64,000 nt of DNA from contig NZ_BHXQ01000001.1 in the NCBI RefSeq assembly GCF_003990915.1, forward strand, positions 675,402-739,401, in the 5' to 3' direction. The translations under genes were made by a program, and so were the position numbers. Below are positions 37,434 to 46,245 of this stretch, piece by piece. Source of the stretch: Chryseotalea sanaruensis (lineage in GTDB: Bacteria; Bacteroidota; Bacteroidia; Cytophagales; Cyclobacteriaceae). Under the pieces are notes generated by a model that saw only the letters and a program-made list of their open reading frames with translations, did not search any database and was not told where the DNA came from. Every line of letters starts with the position of its first letter. Within the stretch, counting starts at the first letter, position 1.

Positions 37434-37772
37434 TTAATTAGTATGCGAAGTTTCAAGTGCTATTCTCCAATTCAGAAATTGTAATACTAGCGATTGTTCC
37501 TTTTCAGGAAGAGACTTAACTTTGGCAATAGCCTCATCTAATTCAGACGACTCACCGAAGGCTAAGTATTCTGGAGTAGTTTCTAAAACCTTAATAAGCT
37601 TCATCATAACATCGAAACCTGGAGACTGAAGATCCCTTTCATAATAAGAAATCTGAGCCTGCGATATCCCAACCAATTGAGCCAGTTTTGTCATTGTTAA
37701 TCCTTTGCCCTCTCTCAAAATCTGAATTCTTTTCCCCAGTGTCATCACTGCAAATTTCTCTGTTTTGGTCAT
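37434..37772 (-). CDS. XRE-family repressor of the transposition module
   Basis: The product is 112 residues. It carries a Cro/C1 HTH (LGKRIQILREGKGLTMTKLAQ, SQAQISYYERDLQSPGFDVMMKLIKVL) and a short C-terminal helix region (SLPEKEQSLVLQFLNW) that probably mediates dimerisation. It is divergent from the three transposition genes, like the c repressor of phage Mu. Three palindromes lie in the gap between them. Confidence 0.82.
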   Translation of the reverse strand: MTKTEKFAVMTLGKRIQILREGKGLTMTKLAQLVGISQAQISYYERDLQSPGFDVMMKLIKVLETTPEYLAFGESSELDEAIAKVKSLPEKEQSLVLQFLNWRIALETSHTN

Positions 37773-37870
37773 AATTTCGAAATTTTAGTGTCCTCAGAAA
37801 ATATTTTACAACTTCCACGTTACTAATTTGACTTGAATTATAATTATTATTATAATTGTTCATCGGTAAC

Positions 37871-37927
37871 GCAATAATTGTTATTGCCAAAGCGATAAAA
37901 GCGTTATTTGGGATAATAAATGTTATC
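37871..37927. promoter_or_regulatory. Array of three operator-like palindromes
   Basis: GCAATAATTGTTATTGC (37871-37887), GATAAAAGCGTTAT (37894-37907) and GATAATAAATGTTATC (37912-37927) share the pattern ATAA-N4/6-TTAT. Their centres are about 20 bases apart, so they face the same side of the helix. They lie between the XRE gene and the transposition genes and are good candidates for repressor sites. The rest of the 37773-38134 gap is AT-rich with no gene seen. Confidence 0.55.
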
Positions 37928-38134
37928 TATTTGCCTTAAATATAATAAATATGATACGTATATAATTAGTGTTATAGTACTTTTTGCAATTTTTCTTCAT
38001 TCAACAAGCCACATTTGACTATTTCTAGGATGAATCTCCCATGTTGATCGTTTTAATTAATAATAATTCGAGAAAAAGACTAAAAATCCAAGGGCATTAT
38101 AAATCAAGAATCCTAATTCTCTTAAGAAAAGAAG

Positions 38135-38755
38135 ATGTTAGTAAGATCGTATACAACTAAAGAAATCGGCATTGATCTGATCCGCCAAATTTTGACAAAA
38201 AATCAAAGATCTATTAATGGAAAGCTTTGGATATCAACACTATTCTTTCAGGTGTTAACCGAATCCCAAAACTATAATGAGTATAATCTTTGTATCATCA
38301 ATGGTAATCAATACATAGAAATAGCATCAATTCCAAAAGAAATTCGAGATGAGCTTGGACTATTCTGGACTGAAACTCGGGAAAGATTGGTGATCAATGA
38401 ACCGACTCTAGGTTTGCCAATTCAAAAAACTCCAATAGCAGAGAGATTGGCAAAAAGTGATGTTAAAGCCGCCTTAAGAAACGAGAAAAGATATCGCCAT
38501 GAATTCATAGATCACTATCATGATCTTAATACAATTAAGATCAAAGCGAGGACTCTATCAATTTTAAGATCCATACCTAAAGATGAGAAATCAAAGGAAT
38601 ACTTTGAAGCAGTTTACAATGTACTAGTAGCCTGGAAAGTTCCTTGCGATTTTCCGCTTGATAATTTCAAATTGTTTTATGAAAAATATGAGTGGTACAT
38701 GAGAACCGGTCTTGTACCTGGACTGCTCAATACTAACTATAACCCAAATTTTTAA
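38135..38755 (+). CDS. Transposition accessory protein, possibly a separate DNA-binding subunit
   Basis: The product is 206 residues from ATG 38135. No family recognised with certainty. The N-terminus (SYTTKEIGIDLIRQILTKNQ) and the Lys/Arg-rich middle (AERLAKSDVKAALRNEKRYRHEF) look DNA-binding. It ends two bases before the transposase start, so the two are coupled. Because the transposase lacks an obvious N-terminal end-binding domain of Mu type, this protein may supply it. It is not TnsA-like: no PD-(D/E)XK core was seen. Confidence 0.6.
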   Translation: MLVRSYTTKEIGIDLIRQILTKNQRSINGKLWISTLFFQVLTESQNYNEYNLCIINGNQYIEIASIPKEIRDELGLFWTETRERLVINEPTLGLPIQKTPIAERLAKSDVKAALRNEKRYRHEFIDHYHDLNTIKIKARTLSILRSIPKDEKSKEYFEAVYNVLVAWKVPCDFPLDNFKLFYEKYEWYMRTGLVPGLLNTNYNPNF

Positions 38756-38757
38756 AT

Positions 38758-40839
38758 ATGGTTTTTTACACTAAAACAGAATTAGCTTTAATTACTAAGC
38801 TTTTTAAAGTAAATTTTGATAAGAAGCGAGGTGAACCAGAAATGTATTATCATTCTTCGTTACCCAAACTTCTTTCAGGAAAAGGAGACCCCGATACTTC
38901 CCCTAAGTTTATTCCATTGCGGCTTGCCCCTGAAACAATTAAAAAGCATTTGTCACCTGAAATTTGTAAAAATATTTTTCAACAGCTTCAAGGCATCAAT
39001 TATCAAGCTGCCGTTCAAACTATAACCTTTGAATCATATTTTCTTACGCGCTTAAGAGAATTATTCCTCACATCTGATTACAAGGAGGATTTTAGAAGTT
39101 ATCAGCCAATATATGCATCGTATGATTTCTTGACAGGAGAAAAGATTGTTGAATTATCAATGCTCCACGCGATGATCGTACTTATTGATAGATTTTTATA
39201 TGATCCAACAAAAATAAAAATCATTTATCAGCATTTGTGTGAGTGTAATTATGGAGTTGAAATACCATTGACAAGTTTAGTATCGTTTAAAAAATATATA
39301 AAGAGAAAAAAAAATAATCTTCCTGACAGCATTATTCACGGTTTGTATCAGCAGAAGTCAAACAATCATGAAATTTCCGAGCTAATGCAATATCTAATTA
39401 TTTGGATTTATGTTATGGTGCCAACAAGGAGAGCATCCTTTTCCATCAAAGAGGATGTAGACTACATAATTCAGACAATGCCAAATGCTGAGGAACAAGG
39501 GATTTATACGTTATCTGAAAGTAAAATTGCTAAATTTCTTTTAGAACCAAAATCAGTGAATCTCATTTCTTATGCAAAAGATAACAAAGAAGATTTTCGT
39601 AGGAAAGTTTCAGGCGTAATGAGATTTATTAGAGCTTCTGCGCCTTTAGTTCGCATTTACCTAGATGGTTATGTCTTTCAAGTTGAACACAAGGACGGTA
39701 AAAAGGTAGGTCGACTTACAGGGTTATTTATTTCTGATGATTTTAGTGATTATATTATATCGCACGTAATTGGAAACAGCGAAAACTTTGAACTTGTAAT
39801 GCTTGCCCTTGAGGAGTATTTCCGTAAAACTAAAAATGCTTTGCCTCGTGAAATCGTTGTAGACAAGTATACCTACAAAATACTTAAAAAGAATACAGCA
39901 TTTATTGATTTGCTGAAGCGTAACGGAATTGAAAAGGGTAGGGGCCTAACTGTTTCGTCCAACCCAAATAGGAAATCAAGACTTGAGCGATTCTTCAATA
40001 CATTCCAGCAGAAATTCATGCAATCCATTATCCATTACATTGGACCAGGTATAAAGGCAAGGCTTTCTAATTCGCACCCATTTAAGGAGTTCCTAATTAC
40101 ATTAAAAAAGGATTTGCCAGATCAATTCGATATAACTTTAACATTAAATAGGTTGATAAAATACAGTTATAACAAAGAGTATATTTCACCTTCTCAAGAA
40201 TACCTTTCTACTCCTGAAAGCAGATTCAAAAATGAAGACCCAAATCCGCATTGCATCGTTGACCCTAAGGTTATACCAATGCTATTTTATGAGCTTCATC
40301 AGGTGATGTTTAAAGCCGGAGCTATTATGATTAAACGAGGTGTGGAGTTTCACCTTTTTTACATGAGGGATTTTGAATTTATTAATCAGTACAATGGTAG
40401 AAAGGTTGATGCATACTATAATAAGAATAGTAGTGGTACATCCATTCTAGTATACGAAAAAGATACTTCTAATTTTATTGCAGAAATTCCATTGTTCAAG
40501 ATCATTCCTTCCGCATTATATGATAGAAATGAAAAGCATAATGAGATCTTAAAAGGCTTTTCGAAGCAAACGCGTGAACTATTATCCTCATTTAAAAATG
40601 AATTTATAAAAATGGAGGAGACACTGAAAAGTGCTTTTAATGGTAGAGATATTCGTGCATTCACAAAACTTGCTAAGATGAAAAAGGAAGTGAGCAGCGA
40701 ACAGGAAATGGCACAAGAGATGAATTTAAAAGAAAACAAAGCCGAACCTAAGCTTTACAATTCGAACCTTGGTCGAAGAAAAACAAAAAGTAGAAATGAA
40801 TTGGAAAGTCTTGGTATTACAATTACAGATACTATCTAA
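38758..40839 (+). CDS. DDE transposase of Mu/TnsB type
   Basis: The product is 693 residues from ATG 38758. The integrase core has Asp303 (VRIYLDGYVF), Asp369 (PREIVVDKYTY) and Glu410 (KSRLERFFNTFQQ), with spacings of 66 and 41 that fit the rve/DDE family. A beta-barrel-like domain follows (IIKRGVEFHLFYMRDFEFIN region), then a Lys/Glu-rich coiled tail (KLAKMKKEVSSEQEMAQEM) like the MuB-contacting end of MuA. It catalyses strand transfer of the element ends. It is the middle gene of the transposition operon. Confidence 0.85.
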   Translation: MVFYTKTELALITKLFKVNFDKKRGEPEMYYHSSLPKLLSGKGDPDTSPKFIPLRLAPETIKKHLSPEICKNIFQQLQGINYQAAVQTITFESYFLTRLRELFLTSDYKEDFRSYQPIYASYDFLTGEKIVELSMLHAMIVLIDRFLYDPTKIKIIYQHLCECNYGVEIPLTSLVSFKKYIKRKKNNLPDSIIHGLYQQKSNNHEISELMQYLIIWIYVMVPTRRASFSIKEDVDYIIQTMPNAEEQGIYTLSESKIAKFLLEPKSVNLISYAKDNKEDFRRKVSGVMRFIRASAPLVRIYLDGYVFQVEHKDGKKVGRLTGLFISDDFSDYIISHVIGNSENFELVMLALEEYFRKTKNALPREIVVDKYTYKILKKNTAFIDLLKRNGIEKGRGLTVSSNPNRKSRLERFFNTFQQKFMQSIIHYIGPGIKARLSNSHPFKEFLITLKKDLPDQFDITLTLNRLIKYSYNKEYISPSQEYLSTPESRFKNEDPNPHCIVDPKVIPMLFYELHQVMFKAGAIMIKRGVEFHLFYMRDFEFINQYNGRKVDAYYNKNSSGTSILVYEKDTSNFIAEIPLFKIIPSALYDRNEKHNEILKGFSKQTRELLSSFKNEFIKMEETLKSAFNGRDIRAFTKLAKMKKEVSSEQEMAQEMNLKENKAEPKLYNSNLGRRKTKSRNELESLGITITDTI

Positions 40840-40848
40840 ATTCTACAT

Positions 40849-41562
40849 ATGATAAATGAAGTGTGGGAAACACTGAACCAACTAAAAATGAATGAGGGTT
40901 TCAGAGCTGCTTTGAAAGAAAAGAAGATAATTTGTATTATTGATCACCCTGGAACAGGCTTCAAACATGCCTTTAGAAGATTTTCAAATTTAAACTCTGA
41001 TGTCCGTTCGGTATTTGTCGAAATTCCAATAGGCAAGAAGTCAACTCGTGAAATAACCCTTGATATGTTGACCCAAATAATGACTATACGTTTTAATAAT
41101 TTCAAGTATAAGACACCGAGCCCGTTTGACCTTTTAAGGGTGTTGGGGGAACGAGTTAAACAAGACCTTAGAGGAAAGAAAATTCTTATAGTCTTTGATG
41201 GTATTGATAATCTGTCAAAGAAAAAGCTGGCTGATTTTATGTTAATAATTAAAGGAATAAATTTTCCTTGTGGAATTGTTTTGAGATTTGGAGCGGATTA
41301 TTATAAAAAAATTAAATCAAATGAAAAGCTTTATAATGAGTTCTGGCTGTTCACCGAGTGGCGAAAAGTAACTACTCCAAATACACCTGAAGACATAGAG
41401 AAACTCTGCCGTTTCTATGGACTCGATAATCCTATTTTTATCAGAGAGATTTGTGATCGAACAACAAGTTTCACAGTTGCAATGTCTTTTATTAAAAAGC
41501 ATAATAACTATCGTCCACCTTCTCAGCTAAATCTTTTTAGTCAAAACCCAGTCAGGATTTAA
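40849..41562 (+). CDS. MuB/TnsC-like small ATPase with an altered P-loop
   Basis: The product is 237 residues, nine bases after the transposase. KKIICIIDHPGTGFKHAFRRF stands where Walker A should be, but reads GTGFKHA instead of GTGKT, so the canonical Lys-Ser/Thr is shifted or lost. Walker B is KILIVFDGID (Asp117). CGIVLRFGADYYKKI follows as in AAA proteins of this group. Position and size point to a target-selection ATPase such as MuB, TniB or TnsC. It may bind ATP in an unusual way or not hydrolyse it. Confidence 0.7.
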   Translation: MINEVWETLNQLKMNEGFRAALKEKKIICIIDHPGTGFKHAFRRFSNLNSDVRSVFVEIPIGKKSTREITLDMLTQIMTIRFNNFKYKTPSPFDLLRVLGERVKQDLRGKKILIVFDGIDNLSKKKLADFMLIIKGINFPCGIVLRFGADYYKKIKSNEKLYNEFWLFTEWRKVTTPNTPEDIEKLCRFYGLDNPIFIREICDRTTSFTVAMSFIKKHNNYRPPSQLNLFSQNPVRI

Positions 41563-41680
41563 AGTCAGGGCAGAGGTTTAATTATTGCTATTATCCTCCC
41601 GGTTATATCTAACAGCCCTGAATGCTTTCACTCGCTCCTAAAAGTTTACAAAACCCGCATTTTTAGGCAAATTAATAAGC

Positions 41681-41720
41681 CTGGACAATTTAACTGGACA
41701 AGTTAACTTACGGGTTACGG
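41681..41720 (-). repeat. Right end of the element: two TGTCCAG boxes
   Basis: CTGGACAATTTAACT (41681-41695) is the exact reverse complement of 6402-6416. The adjoining box (41693-41719) matches the left terminal box 6324-6350 in reverse complement at 22 of 27 bases. CAGTAGA follows at 41721-41727. The two boxes are directly adjacent here but 53 bases apart at the left end, an asymmetry also known from Mu and Tn7. Confidence 0.62.
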
Positions 41721-41727
41721 CAGTAGA

Positions 41728-42160
41728 CAAAGTGTGATAATTCTATTTAACATAATGTAAATTATATAACTTAATTTAAGATAAATTATTGACTTTCAGC
41801 CGTTAATAAGCCTATTTATTGGTACCTGTTTAAGTTAGCTTATGTTCCGGTCATATTATTTTTAGGATACAGGTTATTCAATTTTTAGGACAAATGAGAA
41901 CAGTAAAGGTTATGGCATGAAAAGTACTAAACGAAGTCTATTAATTAGTCTCTTGACTTTAAGACTGGACTTGATCCTGAGCTTCCTCAGCTTTAAGGAT
42001 CTTAGATTTTAATACGGCTATACTATTAAGGCTTGCGATAAATCTCTACCTACAACAATGCTGGTCATCATACAAAAACTGTAAGGCGCATAACTTTCGT
42101 TTCAGCTTTTGGAAGCAAGAAAAGAATAGCTAAGGTTTTTCAACATTAGATTTTCGGGAT
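41728..42160. other. Non-coding stretch upstream of the reductase gene
   Basis: AT-rich chromosome outside the element with no gene seen. It includes the leader of the ribonucleotide reductase gene; I did not recognise a cobalamin riboswitch by eye. Confidence 0.4.
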
Positions 42161-43927
42161 ATGATCTATCCAATTAAAAATAATGATCCAGCGCTTTCTG
42201 AGAATGCCATACGACTTTTGCAAAGCCGCTATTTACGTAAAGGTGTGGACGGCCTTAGCCTCGAAACACCTGACGACATGTTTCGCAGAGTAGCCAAAGC
42301 AGTGGCACAGGCTGAATTAAGCTGGGGTGGTTTACAAGAGGTTAAACAATGGGAGGATGCATTTTATACAACCATGCGTCACTTATTTTTTTTACCCAAC
42401 TCCCCTACACTCATGAATGCAGGCACTACCGCAAATCAATTGAGTGCTTGTTTTGTACTGCCAATACAAGATAGTCTCGAAAATATTTTTGACATGCTTA
42501 AATGGACTGCACTGATACAACAAAGCGGTGGTGGCACCGGCTTCAATTTTTCGAATCTCAGGCCTAAAGACGCATACCTTAATAAAACAAGTGGTACCGC
42601 TTCAGGGCCGCTTTCTTTTATAAAAATTTTTGATGCTGCCACTGAGTATATCAAACAAGGGGGCAAACGAAGAGGCGCCAATATGGGCATACTGTCTATT
42701 ACACATCCGGATATCGAAGTGTTTATCACCAGTAAGCAAAGCAATGGTGTATTAAGGAATTTCAATCTTTCAGTGGACATCACAGACGACTTTATGAAAG
42801 CAGTTGAAAATGATCTATCGTGGCAACTGGTTCACCCTATGAGTCAGCAGGGAGAAAGAAAAATAGCGGCACGCACTTTATGGGATTTAATAGCACAATG
42901 CACATGGGCCTCGGGTGATCCGGGGTTGTTGTTTCTCGACACCATTAACAAGTATAACCCTACACCTTCCATTGGCCTGATCGATAGTACAAACCCTTGT
43001 GGTGAGGTGCCACTCCTACCCTATGAATCGTGCACACTTGGCTCACTTAATCTACCAAAATTTATACTAAACACTAAATCATCAAGAGAATTCAATTGGA
43101 ACTTGCTAACTGAAACAATAAAAACAGCTATCCGATTTCTTGATGATTGTGTGGAGATCAACAACTATCCTATGCCTGAAATTAAAAAAATGGCATATGC
43201 CAACAGGAAGATAGGTTTGGGGGTAATGGGTTGGGCGGACGCATTGGGTATGTTATCTATCCCATACGATTCTGAAGAAGCTGTAAAATTGGCGGAACGA
43301 TTAATGAAGTTTATTCAAGAGCAAAGTCATGAAACATCCAGACACTTAGCTGATCAGCGTGGCGCTTTTAATAATTGGAAAGACAGCATTTATGCACCTG
43401 ACTACCCTATTCGAAATGCAACTTGTACCAGCATTGCTCCTACTGGCAGCATCTCAATTATTGCAAACACCTCTGCCTCTATTGAACCCTGGTTCGGACT
43501 TGCCTATCAACGAAAACATGTGCTGAACGATGAAACCTTACCAGAAATAAACTCAGTCTTAAAGGAGCACTTCCAAACATACTACCCCGAATCGCATGCC
43601 ATACTAGAGGAAATACTACTCAGTGGATCGCTTAAAAACCTGGCACTTCCCACTGAAACCAGAAGACTATTTAAAACTTCCTTAGAGATAGCACCTATCT
43701 GGCATATCAGGCATCAGGCAGCGTTCCAGCATTTCACGGATAATGCAGTTTCAAAAACGATTAACATACCGGAATCAAGTTCGGTGGCTGATATAAAAGA
43801 ATTATACTGGACAGCGTGGAAGATGCAATTGAAAGGCGTTACAATTTTTAGAGATAAATGTAAACCCTCACCTATAAGTCAAGGTCTTAGTGCCCATGCA
43901 GAAGTCTGTAGCATGTGCACTCGTTAG
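42161..43927 (+). CDS. nrdJ: Adenosylcobalamin-dependent ribonucleotide reductase (class II)
   Basis: The product is 588 residues. It makes deoxyribonucleotides without oxygen, using vitamin B12. Family signatures are clear: FLPNSPTLMNAGT, QLSACFVLPI (redox Cys97), QSGGGTGFNFSNLRP, GGKRRGANMGIL, STNPCGEVPLLPYESC (radical-site Asn, Cys and Glu) and CTSIAPTGSISIIA. The C-terminus ends in CSMC, the usual redox-active Cys pair. Length fits the short NrdJ form. It helps growth at low oxygen, matching the stress genes that follow. Confidence 0.92.
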   Translation: MIYPIKNNDPALSENAIRLLQSRYLRKGVDGLSLETPDDMFRRVAKAVAQAELSWGGLQEVKQWEDAFYTTMRHLFFLPNSPTLMNAGTTANQLSACFVLPIQDSLENIFDMLKWTALIQQSGGGTGFNFSNLRPKDAYLNKTSGTASGPLSFIKIFDAATEYIKQGGKRRGANMGILSITHPDIEVFITSKQSNGVLRNFNLSVDITDDFMKAVENDLSWQLVHPMSQQGERKIAARTLWDLIAQCTWASGDPGLLFLDTINKYNPTPSIGLIDSTNPCGEVPLLPYESCTLGSLNLPKFILNTKSSREFNWNLLTETIKTAIRFLDDCVEINNYPMPEIKKMAYANRKIGLGVMGWADALGMLSIPYDSEEAVKLAERLMKFIQEQSHETSRHLADQRGAFNNWKDSIYAPDYPIRNATCTSIAPTGSISIIANTSASIEPWFGLAYQRKHVLNDETLPEINSVLKEHFQTYYPESHAILEEILLSGSLKNLALPTETRRLFKTSLEIAPIWHIRHQAAFQHFTDNAVSKTINIPESSSVADIKELYWTAWKMQLKGVTIFRDKCKPSPISQGLSAHAEVCSMCTR

Positions 43928-43943
43928 AAATCCTTCTTAACCA

Positions 43944-43955
43944 TAACTATTATCA
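43944..43955. promoter_or_regulatory. Crp/Fnr-type half-matched site TAA-N6-TCA
   Basis: TAACTATTATCA, one mismatch from TGA-N6-TCA. It is 24 bases before a weak -7 box (TATTTCAT) and 46 bases before ATG 44002. Confidence 0.45.
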
Positions 43956-44001
43956 TTTCACACAACGAAATAATAAGTGTATTTCATATTAAAATATAAA
44001 T

Positions 44002-44718
44002 ATGAAAGCGACACTTACTTTTCTTACCATTATTTTCGGTTTGGTTCTTATCACAAAAGGACAAACTGAAATTACCCCTTATCCTAAAATAAATGGCGGT
44101 GGTGGCGGATTTACTATCGGGCTTGGCGCAATGGATATAGCAACAATGCATGTTTTTGTTCCACAAGATGTCTCTTCTTTTAGCAAGCAACATCTGCTGC
44201 TAGGAGGTTCTGGTTATGGAATAGTGAACTCATTTGTACTTGGTGGCACTGGTACAGGCATATTGAGTGAGAACATAACAACTGATAGTCTGAAAATACA
44301 GCTTGGTGGTGGTTATGGCACTTTTGATTTCGGATACCTAATCATCAATAGGGATAAGCTCAGATTATTTCCTACGTTGGGGATAGGTGGTGGTGGCTAT
44401 TCGGTGAGTATTGCTAAAAATAAAAACATTTCTGCGAATGCGATTGCCAGTGACCCCGGCAGAGAGGTGAATATAAATAATGGAGGTTTTATTTTTGATG
44501 CAGCCATAAACCTTAACATTATTCCTTTTTTAGAATTAGATGAAAAGAATAACTCATATGGAGGATTGATGCTGGGAACAAAAATTGGTTATGTCTACGG
44601 TCTGCCTACAACAAACTGGAGTTTTGCAGGAGGCGATATTACCAACGGGCCAGATTTCGGTATCAAGATGTTTTATGTAAAGCTATTCATTGGTGGATTT
44701 GGGTTTGATAAACACTAA
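44002..44718 (+). CDS. Secreted Gly-rich hypothetical protein
   Basis: The product is 238 residues with a signal peptide (MKATLTFLTIIFGLVLITKG). The rest is rich in Gly and aromatic strands (GGGFTIGLGAMDIATM, LGGGYGTFDFGYLII, GGLMLGTKIGYVYGL, VKLFIGGFGFDKH), suggesting a beta-barrel or beta-solenoid in the cell envelope. No specific family. It probably stands alone, under a Crp/Fnr-type site. Confidence 0.65.
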   Translation: MKATLTFLTIIFGLVLITKGQTEITPYPKINGGGGGFTIGLGAMDIATMHVFVPQDVSSFSKQHLLLGGSGYGIVNSFVLGGTGTGILSENITTDSLKIQLGGGYGTFDFGYLIINRDKLRLFPTLGIGGGGYSVSIAKNKNISANAIASDPGREVNINNGGFIFDAAINLNIIPFLELDEKNNSYGGLMLGTKIGYVYGLPTTNWSFAGGDITNGPDFGIKMFYVKLFIGGFGFDKH

Positions 44719-44868
44719 ATTTTAGTGTTCTTTAAATGCCACCAGGTAAAAAACTTTTTTAAAATTAAAAATACAAGAAGCAAAAGCATACCCGAAAGTA
44801 GCAATCAGCATTTTCCATGTTGCAGTACACCGCCCTTTACAATACCCATAACCATCGATAAAGCAAAT

Positions 44869-45117
44869 TTAGACCGATTCATTCTTTTCAGTCTGGGAAC
44901 TGTTCTTTACTGGTTCTTTTAGATTGCTTGTAAATGAAGTCAATAGTTCTTCAAATTTCCGGTCGATTTTGTCGTTAAGTGCATCGGCCAAATCTTCTCC
45001 TTTCTTAGCGATTTTTTCGCGTGTGCTCCTACCCTTACCTGGAGCGAACAGCATGCCAAATACAGCACCAGCCGTTACACCGGCAAGTACTGCTAATATT
45101 GCTTTTCCATTATTCAT
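44869..45117 (-). CDS. YtxH domain protein
   Basis: The product is 82 residues. The N-terminal membrane-associated helix (AILAVLAGVTAGAVFGMLFAPGKG) followed by TREKIAKKGEDLADALNDKID is the YtxH (general stress protein) signature. It is a small membrane-tethered stress protein of unknown mechanism. A perfect TGA-N6-TCA site lies 54 bases upstream. Confidence 0.85.
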   Translation of the reverse strand: MNNGKAILAVLAGVTAGAVFGMLFAPGKGRSTREKIAKKGEDLADALNDKIDRKFEELLTSFTSNLKEPVKNSSQTEKNESV

Positions 45118-45171
45118 AAAATGAGCAGTTATTGTTCTGTTAAAGTATTAATGTCTCCCCCCACTGGACAA

Positions 45172-45183
45172 TGATGACTATCA
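45172..45183. promoter_or_regulatory. Crp/Fnr-type site TGATGACTATCA
   Basis: Perfect TGA-N6-TCA. On the minus strand it is 24 bases before TACTTTAA, a -7-like box, upstream of the YtxH gene. Confidence 0.6.
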
Positions 45184-45228
45184 TTTACACATAAGATTAG
45201 TGTTGAATCTGTCAACCTGAACGTAGCC

Positions 45229-46245
45229 TTATAGAGGAACTTGATTTATATAACTATTCATAAGCTCAAGATACTTCTGGACTTCTGATAGTTGAAGTGC
45301 GGCTTCTTTTTGGTTTTCAGTCTGTTCGAATTGCAAGGCATGTACTTTAGCACGAATATTGGCGCGTAGTGATTTGAAATAGATAAAAAGTGTATAATCC
45401 TCATTTACCTGAAAAGCAGAAAAATACTGTCCATACGCTTGTAAAAAAGCCTGTGATAAATGTTTTTGATGAAATCGCTCAAAATCCATGCATAAAAAAG
45501 CCAACTCATATAAGACATCAATTTGTCTGAATTGATCATTAAACTCTATACAATCAAAAAGCACCGGCTTGCTATAAAGAAAAATATTGCCACAATGAAG
45601 ATCGCCATGTACATCGCGTTGAAAACCGTTTGTAATCCGCGTCTGTATCCTGTCACCATAGTGTTTTAAAAATCGATCACTCCATCTAATTGCCTTCAAA
45701 ACAATATTCGCATGATGAGTATCAATGTGTTCTTTAACAGTAGGGATGATTGTACTAATTTCATTGAAAATTTCGCGATGCTTTTGAATTTCAAATCGAT
45801 TGAATGTCTTCATGGCTTTATGATGAAAGCTTGCAATCTGCATCGCTAAAGATTTAATAGATTTAGCTTTTACCTTTTGTAGGTGGAACATATTATCCAG
45901 TCTCTTTGATACCTGCATTTTTTTCATCTGAACACAATATTCAGAAACAGGACCTTTAGGGCTCTCTCCTATTACCCACTTTTTGTTAACAAATCGTATT
46001 GGTAAAACCGCAAGATAAATAGATGAAAAGCGTCTATTAAGATCTAATTCTTTTTCGCAATTTTTCTTACGAAGGCCGAGCGTAGAAAAATCAAGAAAAT
46101 CCAACTTAAGTGGTTTCTTAATCTTAAATGCATAATCTTTACTCAGAATCACCCATGAAATATGAGTTTCCTCAATTCTACCCCTAAGCCTGTGGTTTAG
46201 ATAACTACCATCAACCGCCATTATTCTTACATCAATTTCTTTCAC
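45229..46245 (-). CDS. Aminoglycoside phosphotransferase-like kinase
   Basis: The product is 338 residues. The kinase core is recognisable: HISWVILSKDYAFKIKKPLKL in the N-lobe, DVHGDLHCGNIFL (catalytic Asp and Asn) and VLFDCIEFND (metal-binding Asp). It corresponds to COG2187, which in many bacteria is fused to a P-loop kinase. Here the two are separate, with the partner gene (46232-46741) overlapping its start by 14 bases. Substrate unknown; not an antibiotic resistance gene as far as can be seen. Confidence 0.8.
   Translation of the reverse strand: MKEIDVRIMAVDGSYLNHRLRGRIEETHISWVILSKDYAFKIKKPLKLDFLDFSTLGLRKKNCEKELDLNRRFSSIYLAVLPIRFVNKKWVIGESPKGPVSEYCVQMKKMQVSKRLDNMFHLQKVKAKSIKSLAMQIASFHHKAMKTFNRFEIQKHREIFNEISTIIPTVKEHIDTHHANIVLKAIRWSDRFLKHYGDRIQTRITNGFQRDVHGDLHCGNIFLYSKPVLFDCIEFNDQFRQIDVLYELAFLCMDFERFHQKHLSQAFLQAYGQYFSAFQVNEDYTLFIYFKSLRANIRAKVHALQFEQTENQKEAALQLSEVQKYLELMNSYINQVPL

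Larger units (their letters stand above)
6313..41727. mobile_element. Putative ~35 kb Mu/Tn7-like transposon carrying defence and repair genes
   Basis: Both borders carry related sequences in inverted orientation. Positions 6324-6350 match the reverse complement of 41693-41719 at 22 of 27 bases (shared blocks CGTAA, CCGTAAGT and TGTCCAGT). A second box, AGTTAAATTGTCCAG, is at 6402-6416, with its exact 15-base reverse complement at 41681-41695. The 7-base word CAGTAGA occurs just outside both ends (6313-6319, 41721-41727), as expected of a target duplication. The transposition genes (38135-41562) lie just inside the right end, as in Tn7-like and Mu-like elements. Genes outside both borders are ordinary chromosomal genes. 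The exact terminal bases are uncertain: the distance from CAGTAGA to the CGTAA block differs by three bases between the ends. Confidence 0.62.

Noticed and set aside
38135..38755. Considered TnsA for the first transposition gene
   Set aside because: No PD-(D/E)XK motif is visible and the sequence looks DNA-binding instead.
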